From the NCBI GenBank assembly GCA_032433765.1, contig JAVIAB010000160.1, forward strand, positions 32,515,852 to 32,579,851: 64,000 nt of DNA, given 5' to 3'. Source of the stretch: Megaustenia siamemsis. Taxonomy: Eukaryota; Mollusca; Gastropoda; Stylommatophora; Ariophantidae. Under the pieces are notes generated by a model. That model did no database searches and was not told the origin of the DNA. It worked only from the letters and a program-made list of their open reading frames with translations. Shown one piece after another: positions 27,801-42,800 of this stretch; position 1 is the first letter of the stretch; every line of letters starts with the position of its first letter. The position numbers were made by a program, and so were the translations under genes.

Positions 27801-30800
27801 ATTTCTCTCCCAGACCAACAGCTCAACTACGAATGTTAGAGACCATATTTCTCTCCCTGACCAACAGCTCAACTACGAATGTTAGAGACCATATTTCACT
27901 TCCCAATCAACAGCTCAACTACGAATGTTAGAGACCATATTTCTCTCTTAGACCAACAGCTCAACTATGAATGTTAGAGACCATATTTCCCATCCAAATC
28001 AACAGCTCAACTACAAATGTTAGAGACCATATTTCTCTCTTAGACCAACAGCTCAACTGTGAATGTTAGAGACCATATTTCTCTCCTAGGCCAACAGCTC
28101 AACTGTGAATGTTAGAGACCATATTTCTCTCCTAGACTAACAACTCAACTGTGAATGTTAGAGACCATATTTCTCTCCCAGACCAACAGCTCAACTACGA
28201 ATGTTAGAGACCATATTTCTCTCCCAGACCAACAGCTCAACTACGAATGTTAGAGACCATATTTCCCATCCAAATCAACAGCTCAACTACGAATGTTAGA
28301 GACCATATTTCTCTTCCAAATCAACAGCTCAACTACGAATGTTAGAGACCATATTTCTCTTCCAAATCAACAGCTCAACTACGAATGATAGAGACCATAT
28401 TTCCCTTACAAACCAAAAGCTCAACTACGAATGTTAGAGACCATATTTCTCTCCCAGACCAACAGATCAACTGTGAATGTTAGAGACATATTTCTCTCGC
28501 AGACCAACAGCTCAACTACGAATGTTAGAGACCATATTTCTCTCTTAGACCAACAGCTCAACTACGAATGTTAGAGACGATATTTCTCTCCCTGACCAAC
28601 AGCTCAACTACGAATGTTAGAGACCATATTTCTCTCTTAGACCAACAGCTCAACTACGAATGTTAGAGACCATATTTCTCTCCCTGACCAACAGCTCAAC
28701 TACGAATGTTAGAGACCATATTTCTCTCCAAGACCAACAGCTCAACTACGAATGTTAGAGACGATATTTCTCTCCCTGACCAACAGCTCAACTACGAATG
28801 TTAGAGACCATATTTCTCTCCCAGACCAACAGCTCAACTGTGAATGTTAGAGACCATATTTCTCTCCCAGACCAACAGCTCAACTACGAATGTTAGAGAC
28901 CATATTTCTCTCCCAGACCAACAGCTCAACTACGAATGTTAGAGACGATATTTCTCTCCCTGACCAACAGCTCAACTACGAATGTTAGAGACCATATTTC
29001 TCTCCCAGACCAACAGCTCAACTACGAATGTTAGAGACCATATTTCTCTCCCTGACCAACAGCTCAACTACGAATGTTAGAGACCATATTTCTCTCCCTG
29101 ACCAACAGCTCAACTACGAATGTTAGAGACCATATTTCGCTCCTAGACCAACAGCTCATCTACGAATGTTAGAGACCATATTTCTCTCTTAGACCAACAG
29201 CTCAACTACGAATGTTAGAGACCATATTTCTCTCCTAGACCAACAGCTCAACTACGAATGTTAGAGACCATATTTCTCTCCCTGACCAACAGCTCAACTA
29301 CGAATGTTAGAGACCATATTTCTCTCTTAGACCAACAGCTCAACTACGAATGTTAGAGACCATATTTCACTTCCAAATCAACAGCTCAACTACGAATGTT
29401 AGAGACCATATTTCTATCCTAGACCGACAGCTCAACTACGAATGTTAGAGACCATATTTCTCTCCTAGACCAACAGCTCAACTACGAATGTTAGAGACCA
29501 TATTTCTCTTCCAAATCAACAGCTCAACTGTGAATGTTAGAGACCATATTTCTCTCCCAGACCAACATATCAACTACGAAAGTTAGAGACCATATTTCTC
29601 TCCCAGACCAACAGCTCAACTACGAATGTTACAGACCATATTTCTCTCCCAGACCAACAGCTCAACTACGAATGTTAGAGACCATATTTCTCTCCCAGAC
29701 CAACAGCTCAACTACGAATGTTAGAGACCATATTTCTTTCCTAGACCAACAGCTCAACTACGAATGTTAGAGACCATATTTCTCTCCTAGACCAACAGCT
29801 CAACTACGAATGTTAGAGACCATATTTCTCTCCCAGACCAACAGCTCAACTACGAATGTTAGAGACCATATTTCTCTCCCTGACCAACTGCTCAACTACG
29901 AATGTTAGAGACCATATTTCACTTCCCAATCAACAGCTCAACTACGAATGTTAGAGACCATATTTCTCTCCCAGACCAACAGCTCAACTACAAATGTTAG
30001 AGACCATATATCTCTCCCTGACCAACTGCTCAACTACGAATGTTAAAGACCATATTTCACTTCCCAATCTACAGCTCAACTACGAATGTTAGAGACCATA
30101 TTTCTCTCTTAGACCAACAGCTCAACTGTGAATGTTAGAGACCATATTTCCCATCCAAATCAACAGCTCAACTACGAATGTTAGAGACCATATTTCACTT
30201 CCCAATCAACAGCTCAACTACGAATGTTAGGGACCATATTTCTCTCCCAGACCAACAGCTCAACTACGAATGTTAGAGACCATATTTCTCTCCCTGACCA
30301 ATTGCTCAACTACGAATGTTAGAGACCATATTTCACTTCCCAATCAACAGCTCAACTACGAATGTTAGAGACCATATTTCTCTCCTAGGCCAACAGCTCA
30401 ACTGTGAATGTTAGAGACCATATTTCTCTCCTAGACTAACAACTCAACTGTGAATGTTAGAGACCATATTTCTCTCCCAGACCAACAGCTCAACTACGAA
30501 TGTTAGAGACCATATTTCTCTCCCAGACCAACAGCTCAACTACGAATGTTAGAGACCATATTTCCCATCCAAATCAACAGCTCAACTACGAATGTTAGAG
30601 ACCATATTTCTCTTCCAAATCAACAGCTCAACTACGAATGTTAGAGACCATATTTCTCTTCCAAATCAACAGCTCAACTACGAATGATAGAGACCATATT
30701 TCCCTTACAAACCAAAAGCTCAACTACGAATGTTAGAGACCATATTTCTCTCCCAGACCAACAGATCAACTGTGAATGTTAGAATACATATTTCTCTCGC

Positions 30801-33800
30801 AGACCAACAGCTCAACTACGAATGTTAGAGACCATATTTCTCTCTTAGACCAACAGCTCAACTACGAATGTTAGAGTCGATATTTCTCTCCCTGACCAAC
30901 AGCTCAACTACGAATGTTAGAGACCATATTTCTCTCTTAGACCAACAGCTCAACTACGAATGTTAGAGACCATATTTCTCTCCCTGACCAACAGCTCAAC
31001 TACGAATGTTAGAGACCATATTTCTCTCCAAGACCAACAGCTCAACTACGAATGTTAGAGACGATATTTCTCTCCCTGACCAACAGCTCAACTACGAATG
31101 TTAGAGACCATATTTCTCTTCCAGACCAACAGCTCAACTGTGAATGTTAGAGACCATATTTCTCTCCCTGACCAACAGCTCAACTACGAATGTTAGAGAC
31201 CATATTTCTCTCCCAGACCAACAGCTCAACTACGAATGTTAGAGACGATATTTCTCTCCCTGACCAACAGCTCAACTACGAATGTTAGAGACCATATTTC
31301 TCTCCCAGACCAACAGCTCAACTACGAATGTTAGAGACCATATTTCTCTCCCTGACCAACAGCTCAACTACGAATGTTAGAGACCATATTTCTCTCCCTG
31401 ACCAACAGCTCAACTACGAATGTTAGAGACCATATTTCGCTCCTAGACCAACAGCTCATCTACGAATGTTAGAGACCATATTTCTCTCCTAGACCAACAG
31501 CTCAACTACGAATGTTAGAGACCATATTTCTCTCCTAGACCAACAGCCCAACTACGAATGTTAGAGACCATATTTCTCTCCCTGACCAACAGCTCAACTA
31601 CGAATGTTAGAGACCATATTTCTCTCTTAGACTAACAGTTCAACTACGAATGTTAGAGACCATATTTCACTTCCAAATCAACAGCTCAACTACGAATGTT
31701 AGAGACCATATTTCTATCCTAGACCGACAGCTCAACTACGAATGTTAGAGACCATATTTCTCTCCTAGACCAACAGCTCAACTACGAATGTTAGAGACCA
31801 TATTTCTCTTCCAAATCAACAGCTCAACTGTGAATGTTAGAGACCATATTTCTCTCCCAGACCAACATATCAACTACGAAAGTTAGAGACCATATTTCTC
31901 TCCCAGACCAACAGCTCAACTACGAATGTTACAGACCATATTTCTCTCCCAGACCAACAGCTCAACTACGAATGTTAGAGACCATATTTCTCTCCCAGAC
32001 CAACAGCTCAACTACGAATGTTAGAGACCATATTTCTTTCCTAGACCAACAGCTCAACTACGAATGTTAGAGACCATATTTCTCTCCTAGACCAACAGCT
32101 CAACTACGAATGTTAGAGACCATATTTCTCTCCCAGACCAACAGCTCAACTACGAATGTTAGAGACCATATTTCTCTCCCTGACCAACTGCTCAACTACG
32201 AATGTTAGAGACCATATTTCACTTCCCAATCAACAGCTCAACTACGAATGTTAGAGACCATATTTTTCTCCCAGACCAACAGCTCAACTACAAATGTTAG
32301 AGACCATATTTCTCTCCCTGACCAACTGCTCAACTACGAATGTTAAAGACCATATTTCACTTCCCAATCTACAGTACAGCTCAACTACGAATGCTAGAGA
32401 CCATATTTCTCTCTTAGACCAACAGCTCAACTGTGAATGTTAGAGACCATATTTCCCATCCAAATCAACAGCTCAACTACGAATGTTAGAGACCATATTT
32501 CACTTCCCAATCAACAGCTCAACTACGAATGTTAGGGACCATATTTCTCTCCCAGACCAACAGCTCAACTACGAATGTTAGAGACCATATTTCTCTCCCT
32601 GACCAACTGCTCAACTACGAATGTTAGAGACCATATTTCACTTCCCAATCAACAGCTCAACTACGAATGTTAGAGACCATATTTCTCTCTTAGACCAACA
32701 GCTCAACTATGAATGTTAGAGACCATATTTCCCATCCAAATCAACAGCTCAACTACAAATGTTAGAGACCATATTTCTCTCTTAGACCAACAGCTCAACT
32801 GTGAATGTTAGAGACCATATTTCTCTCCTAGGCCAACAGCTCAACTGTGAATGTTAGAGACCATATTTCTCTCCTAGACTAACAACTCAACTGTGAATGT
32901 TAGAGACCATATTTCTCTCCCAGACCAACAGCTCAACTACGAATGTTAGAGACCATATTTCTCTCCCAGACCAACAGCTCAACTACGAATGTTAGAGACC
33001 ATATTTCCAATCCAAATCAACAGCTCAACTACGAATGTTAGAGACCATATTTCTCTTCCAAATCAACAGCTCAACTACGAATGTTAGAGACCATATTTCT
33101 CTTCCAAATCAACAGCTCAACTACGAATGTTAGAGACAATATTTCTCTCCCAGACCAACAGCTCAACTACGAATGTTAGAGACCATATTTCTTTCCTAGA
33201 CCAACAGCTCAACTACGAATGTTAGAGACCATATTTCTCTCCTAGACCAACAGCTCAACTACGAATGTTAGAGACCATATTTCTCTCCAGACCAACAGCT
33301 CAACTACGAATGTTAGAGACCATATTTCTCTCCCAGACCAACAGCTCAACTACGAATGTTAGAGACCATATTTCTCTCCCTGACCAACAGCTCAACTACG
33401 AATGTTAGAGACCATATTTCTCTCCAAGACCAACAGCTCAACTACGAATGTTAGAGACGATATTTCTCTCCCTGACCAACAGCTCAACTACGAATGTTAG
33501 AGACCATATTTCTCTCCCAGACCAACAGCTCAACTACGAATGTTAGAGACCATATTTCTCTCCCTGACCAACAGCTCAACTACGAATGTTAGAGACCATA
33601 TTTCTCTCCAAGACCAACAGCTCAACTACGAATGTTAGAGACGATATTTCTCTCCCTGACCAACAGCTCAACTACGAATGTTAGAGACCATATTTCTCTC
33701 CCAGACCAACAGCTCAACTACGAATGTTAGAGACCATATTTCTCTCTTAGACCAACAGCTCAACTGTGAATGTTAGAGACCATATTTCCCTTCCTGACCA

Positions 33801-36800
33801 ACAGCTCAACTACGAATGTTAGAGACCATATTTCTCTCTTAGACCAACAGCTCAACTACAAATGTTAGAGACCATATTTCTCTCTTAAACCAACAGCTCA
33901 ACTGTGAATGTTAGAGACCATATTTCCCATCCAAATCAACAGCTCAACTGTGAATGTTAGCGACCATATTTCTCTCCTAGACCAACAGCTCAACTACGAA
34001 TGTTAGAGACCATATATCTCTTCCAAATCAACAGGACAACTGTGAATGTTAGAGACCATATTTCTCTTCTAAACCAACAGCTCAACTACGAATGTTAGAG
34101 ACCACATTTCTCTCCTAGACCAACAGCTCAACTGTGAATGTTAGAGACCATATTTCTCTCCTAGACCAACAGCTCAACTGTGAATGTTAGAGACCATATT
34201 TCTCTCCTAGGCCAACAGCTCAACTGTGAATGTTAGAGACCATATTTCTCTCCTAGACTAACAACTCAACTGTGAATGTTAGAGACCATATTTCTCTCCT
34301 AGACCAAGAGCTCAACTACGAATGTTAGAGACCATATTTCTCTCCCAGACCAACAGCTGAACTACGAATGTTAGAGACCATATTTCCCATCCAAATCAAC
34401 AGCTCAACTACGAATGTTAGAGACCATATTTCTCTTCCAAATCAACAGCTCAACTACGAATGTTAGAGACCATATTTCTCTTCCAAATCAACAGCTCAAC
34501 TACGAATGTTAGAGACAATATTTCTCTCCCAGACCAACAGCTCAACTACGAATGTTAGAGACCATATTTCTTTCCTAGACCAACAGCTCAACTACGGATG
34601 TTAGAGACCATATTTCTCTCCTAGACCAACAGCTCAACTACGAATGTTAGAGACCATCATTCTCTCCAGACCAACAGCTCAACTACGAATGTTAGAGACC
34701 ATATTTCTCTCCCAGACCAACAGCTCAACTACGAATGTTAGAGACCATATTTCTCTCCCAGACCAACAGCTCAACTACGAATGTTAGAGACCATATTTCT
34801 CTCCCAGACCAACAGATCAACTGTGAATGTTAGAGACCATATTTCTCTCCCAGACAAACAGCTCAACTACGAATGTTAGAGACCATATTTCTCTCCCAGA
34901 CCAACAGCTCAACTACGAATGTTAGAGACGATATTTCTCTCCCTGACCAACAGCTCAACTACGAATGTTAGAGACCATATTTCTCTCCCAGACCAACAGC
35001 TCAACTACGAATGTTAGAGACCATATTTCTCTCCCTGACCAACAGCTCAACTACGAATGTTAGAGACCATATTTCTCTCCAAGACCAACAGCTCAACTAC
35101 GAATGTTAGAGACGATATTTCTCTCCCTGACCAACAGCTCAACTACGAATGTTAGAGACCATATTTCTCTCCCAGACCAACAGCTCAACTACGAATGTTA
35201 GAGACCATATTTCTCTCCCTGACCAACAGCTCAACTACGAATGTTAGAGACCATATTTCTCTCCAAGACCAACAGCTCAACTACGAATGTTAGAGACGAT
35301 ATTTCTCTCCCTGACCAACAGCTCAACTACGAATGTTAGAGACCATATTTCTCTCCCAGACCAACAGCTCAACTGTGAATGTTAGAGACCATATTTCTCT
35401 CCCTGACCAACAGCTCAACTACGAATGTTAGAGACCATATTTCTCTCCCAGACCAACAGCTCAACTACGAATGTTAGAGACGATATTTCTCTCCCTGACC
35501 AACAGCTCAACTACGAATGTTAGAGACCATATTTCTCTCCAAGACCAACAGCTCAACTACGAATGTTAGAGACGATATTTCTCTACCTAACCAACAGCTC
35601 AACTACGAATGTTAGAGACCATATTTCTCTCCCTGACCAACTGCTCAACAACGAATGTTAGAGACCATATTTCACTTCCCAATCAACAGCTCAACTACGA
35701 ATGTTAGAGACCATATTTCTCTCTTAGACCAACAGCTCAACTGTGAATGTTAGAGACCATATTTCCCATCCAAATCAACAGCTCAACTACGAATGTTAGA
35801 GACCATATTTCTCTCTTAGACCAACAGCTCAACTGTGAATGTTAGAGACCATATTTCCCTTCCTGACCAACAGCTCAACTACGAATGTTAGAGACCATAT
35901 TTCTCTCTTAGACCAACAGCTCAACTACGAATGTTAGAGACCATATTTCTCTCTTAAACCAACAGCTCAACTGTGAATGTTAGAGACCATATTTCCCATC
36001 CAAATCAACAGCTCAACTGTGAATGTTAGCGACCATATTTCTCTCCTAGACCAACAGCTCAACTACGAATGTTAGAGACCATATTTCCCTTCCTGACCAA
36101 CAGCTCAACTACGAATGTTAGCGACCATATTTCTCTTCTAAACCAACAGCTCAACTACGAATGTTAGAGACCACATTTCTCTCCTAGACCAACAGCTCAA
36201 CTGTGAATGTTAGAGACCATATTTCTCTCCTAGACCAACAGCTCAACTGTGAATGTTAGAGACCATATTTCTCTCCTAGGCCAACATCTCAACTGTGAAT
36301 GTTAGAGACCATATTTCTCTCCTAGACTAACAACTCAACTGTGAATGTTAGAGACCATATTTCTCTCCCAGACCAACAGCTCAACTACGAATGTTAGAGA
36401 CCATATTTCTCTCCCAGACCAACAGCTCAACTACGAATGTTAGAGACCATATTTCCCATCCAAATCAACAGCTCAACTACGAATGTTAGAGACCATATTT
36501 CTCTTCCAAATCAACAGCTCAACTACGAATGATAGTAACCATATTTCCCTTACAAACCAACAGCTCAACTACGAATGTTAGAGACCATATTTCCCTTCCA
36601 AATCAACAGCTCAGGTACGAATGTTAGAGACCATATATCTCTTCCAAATCAACAGGACAACTGTGAATGTTAGAGACCATATTTCTCTCCCAGACCAACA
36701 GCTCAACTACGAATGTTAGAGACCATATTTCTCTCCCAGACCAACAGCTCAACTACGAATGTTAGAGACCATATTTCTCTCCCAGACCAACAGCTCAACT

Positions 36801-39800
36801 ACGAATGTTAGAGACCATATTTCTCTCCCAGACCAACAGATCAACTGTGAATGTTAGAGACCATATTTCTCTCCCAGACCAACAGCTCAACTACGAATGT
36901 TAGAGACCATATTTCTCTCCCAGACCAACAGCTCAACTACGAATGTTAGAGACGATATTTCTCTCCCTGACCAACAGCTCCACTACGAATGTTAGAGACC
37001 ATATTTCTCTCCAAGACCAACAGCTCAACTACGAATGTTAGAGACGATATTTCTTTCCCTGACCAACAGCTCAACTACGAATGTTAGAGACCATATTTCT
37101 CTCCCAGACCAACAGCTCAACTGTGAATGTTAGAGACCATATTTCTCTCCCTGACCAACAGCTCAACTACGAATGTTAGAGACCATATTTCTCTCCCAGA
37201 CCAACAGCTCAACTGTGAATGTTAGAGACCATATTTCTCTCCCTGACCAACAGCTCAACTACGAATGTTAGAGACCATATTTCTCTCCCTGACCAACAGC
37301 TCAACTACGAATGTTAGAGACCATATTTCTCTCCCAGACCAACAGCTCAACTACGAATGTTAGAGACGATATTTCTCTCCCTGACCAACAGCTCAACTAC
37401 GAATGTTAGAGACCATATTTCTCTCCAAGACCAACAGCTCAACTACGAATGTTAGAGACGATATTTCTCTCCCTGACCAACAGCTCAACTACGAATGTTA
37501 GAGACCATATTTCTCTCCCAGACCAACAGCTCAACTGTGAATGTTAGAGACCATATTTCTCTCCCACACCAACAGCTCAACTACGAATGTTAGAGACCAT
37601 ATTTCTCTCCCAGACCAACAGCTCAACTACGAATGTTAGAGACCATATTTCTCTCCTAGACCAACAGCTCAACTACGAATGTTAGAGACCATATTTTTCT
37701 CTTAGACCAACAGCTCAACTACGAATGTTAGAGACCATATTTCTCTTCCAAATCAACAGCTCTACTGTGAATGTTAGAGACCCTATTTCTCTACCAGACC
37801 AACAGCTGAACTACGAATGTTAGAGACCATATTTCGCTCCTAGACCAACAGCTCATCTACGAATGTTAGAGACCATATTTCTCTCCTAGACCAACAGCTC
37901 AACTACGAATGTTAGAGACCATATTTCTCTCCCTGACCAGCAGCTCAACTACGAATGTTAGAGACCATATTTCTCTCCCTGACTAGCAGCTCAACTACGA
38001 ATGTTAGAGACCATATTTCTCTCCTGGACCAACAGCTCAACTACGAATGTTAGAGACCATATTTCACTTCCAAATCAACAGCTCAACTACGAATGTTAGA
38101 GACCATATTTCTATCCTAGACCGACAGCTCAACTACGAATGATAGAGACCATATTTCTCTCCTAGACCAACAGCTCAACTACGAATGTTAGAGACCATAT
38201 TTCTCTTCCAAATCAACAGCTCAACTGTGAATGTTAGAGACCATATTTCTCTCCCAGACCAACAGATCAACTACGAATGTTAGAGACCATATTTCTCTCC
38301 CAGACCAACAGCTCAACTACGAATGTTAGAGACCATATTTCTCTCCCAGACCAACAGATCAACTACGAATGTTAGAGACCATATTTTTCTCTTAGACCAA
38401 CAGCTCAACTACGAATGTTAGAGACCATATTTCTCTCCCAGACCAACAGCTCAACTACGAATGTTAGAGACCATATTTCACTTCCCAATCAACAGCTCAA
38501 CTACGAATGTTAGAGACCATATTTCTCTCCCAGACCAACAGCTCAACTACGAATGTTAGAGACCATATTTCTCTCCCAGACCAACAGCTCAACTACGAAT
38601 GTTAGAGACCATATTTCTCTCCCTGACCAACTGCTCAACAACGAATGTTAGAGACCATTTTTCACTTCCCAATCAACAGCTCAACTACGAATGTTAGAGA
38701 CCATATTTCTCTCTTAGACCAACAGCTCAACTGTGAATGTTAGAGACCATATTTCCCATCCAAATCAACAGCTCAACTGTGAATGTTAGAGACCATATTT
38801 CCCATCCAAATCAACAGCTCAACTACGAATGTTAGAGACCATATTTCTCTCTTAGACCAACAGCTCAACTGTGAATGTTAGAGACCATATTTCCCTTCCT
38901 GACCAACAGCTCAACTACGAATGTTAGAGACCATATTTCTCTCTTAGACCAACAGCTCAACTACGAATGTTAGAGACCATATTTCTCTCTTAAACCAACA
39001 GCTCAACTGTGAATGTTAGAGACCATATTTCCCATCCAAATCAACAGCTCAACTGTGAATGTTAGCGACCATATTTCTCTCCTAGACCAACAGCTCAACT
39101 ACGAATGTTAGAGACCATATTTCCCTTCCTGACCAACAGCTCAACTACGAATGTTAGCGACCATATTTCTCTTCTAAACCAACAGCTCAACTACGAATGT
39201 TAGAGACCACATTTCTCTCCTAGACCAACAGCTCAACTGTGAATGTTAGAGACCATATTTCTCTCCTAGACCAACAGCTCAACTGTGAATGTTAGAGACC
39301 ATATTTCTCTCCTAGGCCAACAGCTCAACTGTGAATGTTAGAGACCATATTTCTCTCCTAGACTAACAACTCAACTGTGAATGTTAGAGACCATATTTCT
39401 CTCCCAGACCAACAGCTCAACTACGAATGTTAGAGACCATATTTCCCATCCAAATCAACAGCTCAACTACGAATGTTAGAGACCATATTTCTCTTCCAAA
39501 TCAACAGCTCAACTACGAATGTTAGAGACCATATTTCTCTTCCAAATCAACAGCTCAACTACGAATGATAGTAACCATATTTCCCTTACAAACCAACAGC
39601 TCAACTACGAATGTTAGAGACCATATTTCCCTTCCAAATCAACAGCTCAGGTACGAATGTTAGAGACCATATATCTCTCCCAAATCAACAGGACAACTGT
39701 GAATGTTAGAGACCATATTTCTCTCCCAGACCAACAGCTCAACTACGAATGTTAGAGACCATATTTCTCTCCCAGACCAACAGCTCAACTACGAATGTTA

Positions 39801-42800
39801 GAGACCATATTTCTCTCCCAGACCAACAGCTCAACTACGAATGTTAGAGACCATATTTCTCTCCCAGACCAACAGCTCAACTACGAATGTTAGAGACCAT
39901 ATTTCTCTCCCAGACCAACAGATCAACTGTGAATGTTAGAGACCATATTTCTCTCCCAGACCAACAGCTCAACTACGAATGTTAGAGACCATATTTCTCT
40001 CCCAGACCAACAGCTCAACTACGAATGTTAGAGACGATATTTCTCTCCCTGACCAACAGCTCCACTACGAATGTTAGAGACCATATTTCTCTCCAAGACC
40101 AACAGCTCAACTACGAATGTTAGAGACGATATTTCTTTCCCTGACCAACAGCTCAACTACGAATGTTAGAGACCATATTTCTCTCCCAGACCAACAGCTC
40201 AACTGTGAATGTTAGAGACCATATTTCTCTCCCTGACCAACAGCTCAACTACGAATGTTAGAGACCATATTTCTCTCCCTGACCAACAGCTCAACTACGA
40301 ATGTTAGAGACCATATTTCTCTCCCTGACCAACAGCTCAACTACGAATGTTAGAGACGATATTTCTCTCCTTGACCAACAGCTCAACTACGAATGTTAGA
40401 GACCATATTTCTCTCCCAGACCAACAGCTCAACTACGAATGTTAGAGACCATATTCCTCTCCTAGACCAACAGCTCAACTACGAATGTTAGAGACCATAT
40501 TTCGCTCCTAGACCAACAGCTCAACTACGAATGTTAGAGACCATATTTCTCTCCTAGACCAACAGCTCAACTACGAATGTTAGAGACCATATTTCTCTCC
40601 CAGACCAACAGCTAAACTACGAATGTTAGAGACCATATTTCTCTCCCTGACCAACATCTCAACTACGAATGTTAGAGACCATATTTCTCTCCTAGACCAA
40701 CAGCTGAACTACGAATGTTAGAGACCATATTTCACTTCCAAATCAACAGCTCAACTACGAATGTTAGAGACCATATTTCTCTCTTAGACCAACAGCTCAA
40801 CTGTGAATGTTAGAGACCATATTTCCCATCCAAATCAACAGCTCAACTGTGAATGTTAGAGACCATATTTCCCATCCAAATCAACAGCTCAACTACGAAT
40901 GTTAGAGACCATATTTCTCTCTTAGACCAACAGCTCAACTGTGAATGTTAGAGACCATATTTCCCTTCCTGACCAACAGCTCAACTACGAATGTTAAAGA
41001 CCACATTTCTCTCTTAGACCAACAGCTCAACTACGAATGTTAGAGACCATATTTCTCACTTAAACCAACAGCTCAACTGTGAATGTTAGAGACCATATTT
41101 CCCTTCCAAATCAACAGCTCAACTGTGAATGTTAGCGACCATATTTCTCTCCTAGACCAACAGCTCAACTACGAATGTTAGAGACCATATTTCCCTTCCT
41201 GACCAACAGCTCAAATACGAATGTTAGCGACCATATTTCTCTTCTAAACCAACAGCTCAACTACGAATGTTAGAGACCACATTTCTCTCCTAGACCAACA
41301 GCTCAAATGTGAATGTTAGAGACCATATTTCTTTCCTAGACCAACAGCTCAACTGTGAATGTTAGAGACCATATTTCTCTCCTAGGCCAACAGCTCAACT
41401 GTGAATGTTAGAGACCATATTTCTCTCCTAGACTAACAGCTCAACTGTGAATGTTAGAGACCATATTTCTCTCCCAGACCAACAGCTCAACTACGAATGT
41501 TAGAGACCATATTTCTCTCCCAGACCAACAGCTCAACTACGAATGTTAGAGACCATATTTCCCATCCAAATCAACAGCTCAACTACGAATGTTAGAGACC
41601 ATATTTCTCTCCCTGACCAACAGCTCAACTACGAATGTTAGAGACCATATTTCTCTCCCAGACCAACAGCTTAACTACTAATGTTAGAGACGATATTTCT
41701 CTCCCTGACCAACAGCTCAACTACGAATGTTAGAGACCATATTTCTCTCCCTGACCAACAGCTCAACTACGAATGTTAGAGACGATATTTCTCTCCCTGA
41801 CCAACAGCTCAACTACGAATGTTAGAGACCATATTTCTCTCCCTGACCAACAGCTCAACTACGAATGTTAGAGACCATATTTCTCTCCCTGACCAACAGC
41901 TCAACTACGAATGTTAGAGACCATATTTCTCTCCTAGACCAACAGCTAAACTACGAATGTTAGAGACCATATTTCTCTCCTAGACCAACAGCTCAACTAC
42001 GAATGTTAGAGACCATATTTCTCTTCCAAATCAACAGCTCACCTGTGAATGTTAGAGACCATATTTCTCTCCCAGACCAACAGGTCAACTACGAATGTTA
42101 GAGACCATATTTCTCTCCTAGACCAACAGCTCAACTACGAATGTTAGAGACCATATTTCTCTCCTAGACCAACAGCTCAACTACGAATGTTAGAGACCAT
42201 ATTTCTCTTCCAAATCAACAGCTCACCTGTGAATGTTAGAGACCATATTTCTCTCCCAGACCAACAGGTCAACTACGAATGTTAGAGACCATATTTCTCT
42301 CCTAGACCAACAGCTCAACTACGAATGTTAGAGACCATATTTCTCTCCTAGACCAACAGCTCAACTACGAATGTTAGAGACCATATTTCTCTCCCAGATC
42401 AACAGCTCAACTACGAATGTTAGAGACCATATTTCTCTCCTAGACCAACAGCTCAACTACGAATGTTAGAGACCATATTTCGCTCCTAGACCAACAGCTC
42501 AACTACGAATGTTAGAGACCATATTTCTCTCCTAGACCAACATCTCAACTACGAATGTTAGAGACCATATTTCTCTCCCAGACCAACAGCTCAACTACGA
42601 ATATTAGAGACCATATTTCTCTCCCTGACCAACAGCTCAACTACGAATGTTAGAGACCATATTTCTCCCCCAGACCAACAGCTCAACTACGAATGTTAGA
42701 GACCATATTTCACTTCCAAATCAACAGCTCAACTACGAATGTTAGAGACCATATTTTTCTTTTAGACCAACAGCTCAACTGTGAATGTTAGAGACCATAT

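Noticed and set aside
23052..32070. Open reading frames of 60-93 codons inside the 46-bp array, encoding repeated peptides such as ETIFLSQTNSSTTNVRDHIS.
   Set aside because: The unit length is not a multiple of 3, so frames rotate each unit and normally stop at TGT TAG. They stay open only where a unit has a mutation such as GTTACAG or an indel. No conserved start or domain is present.
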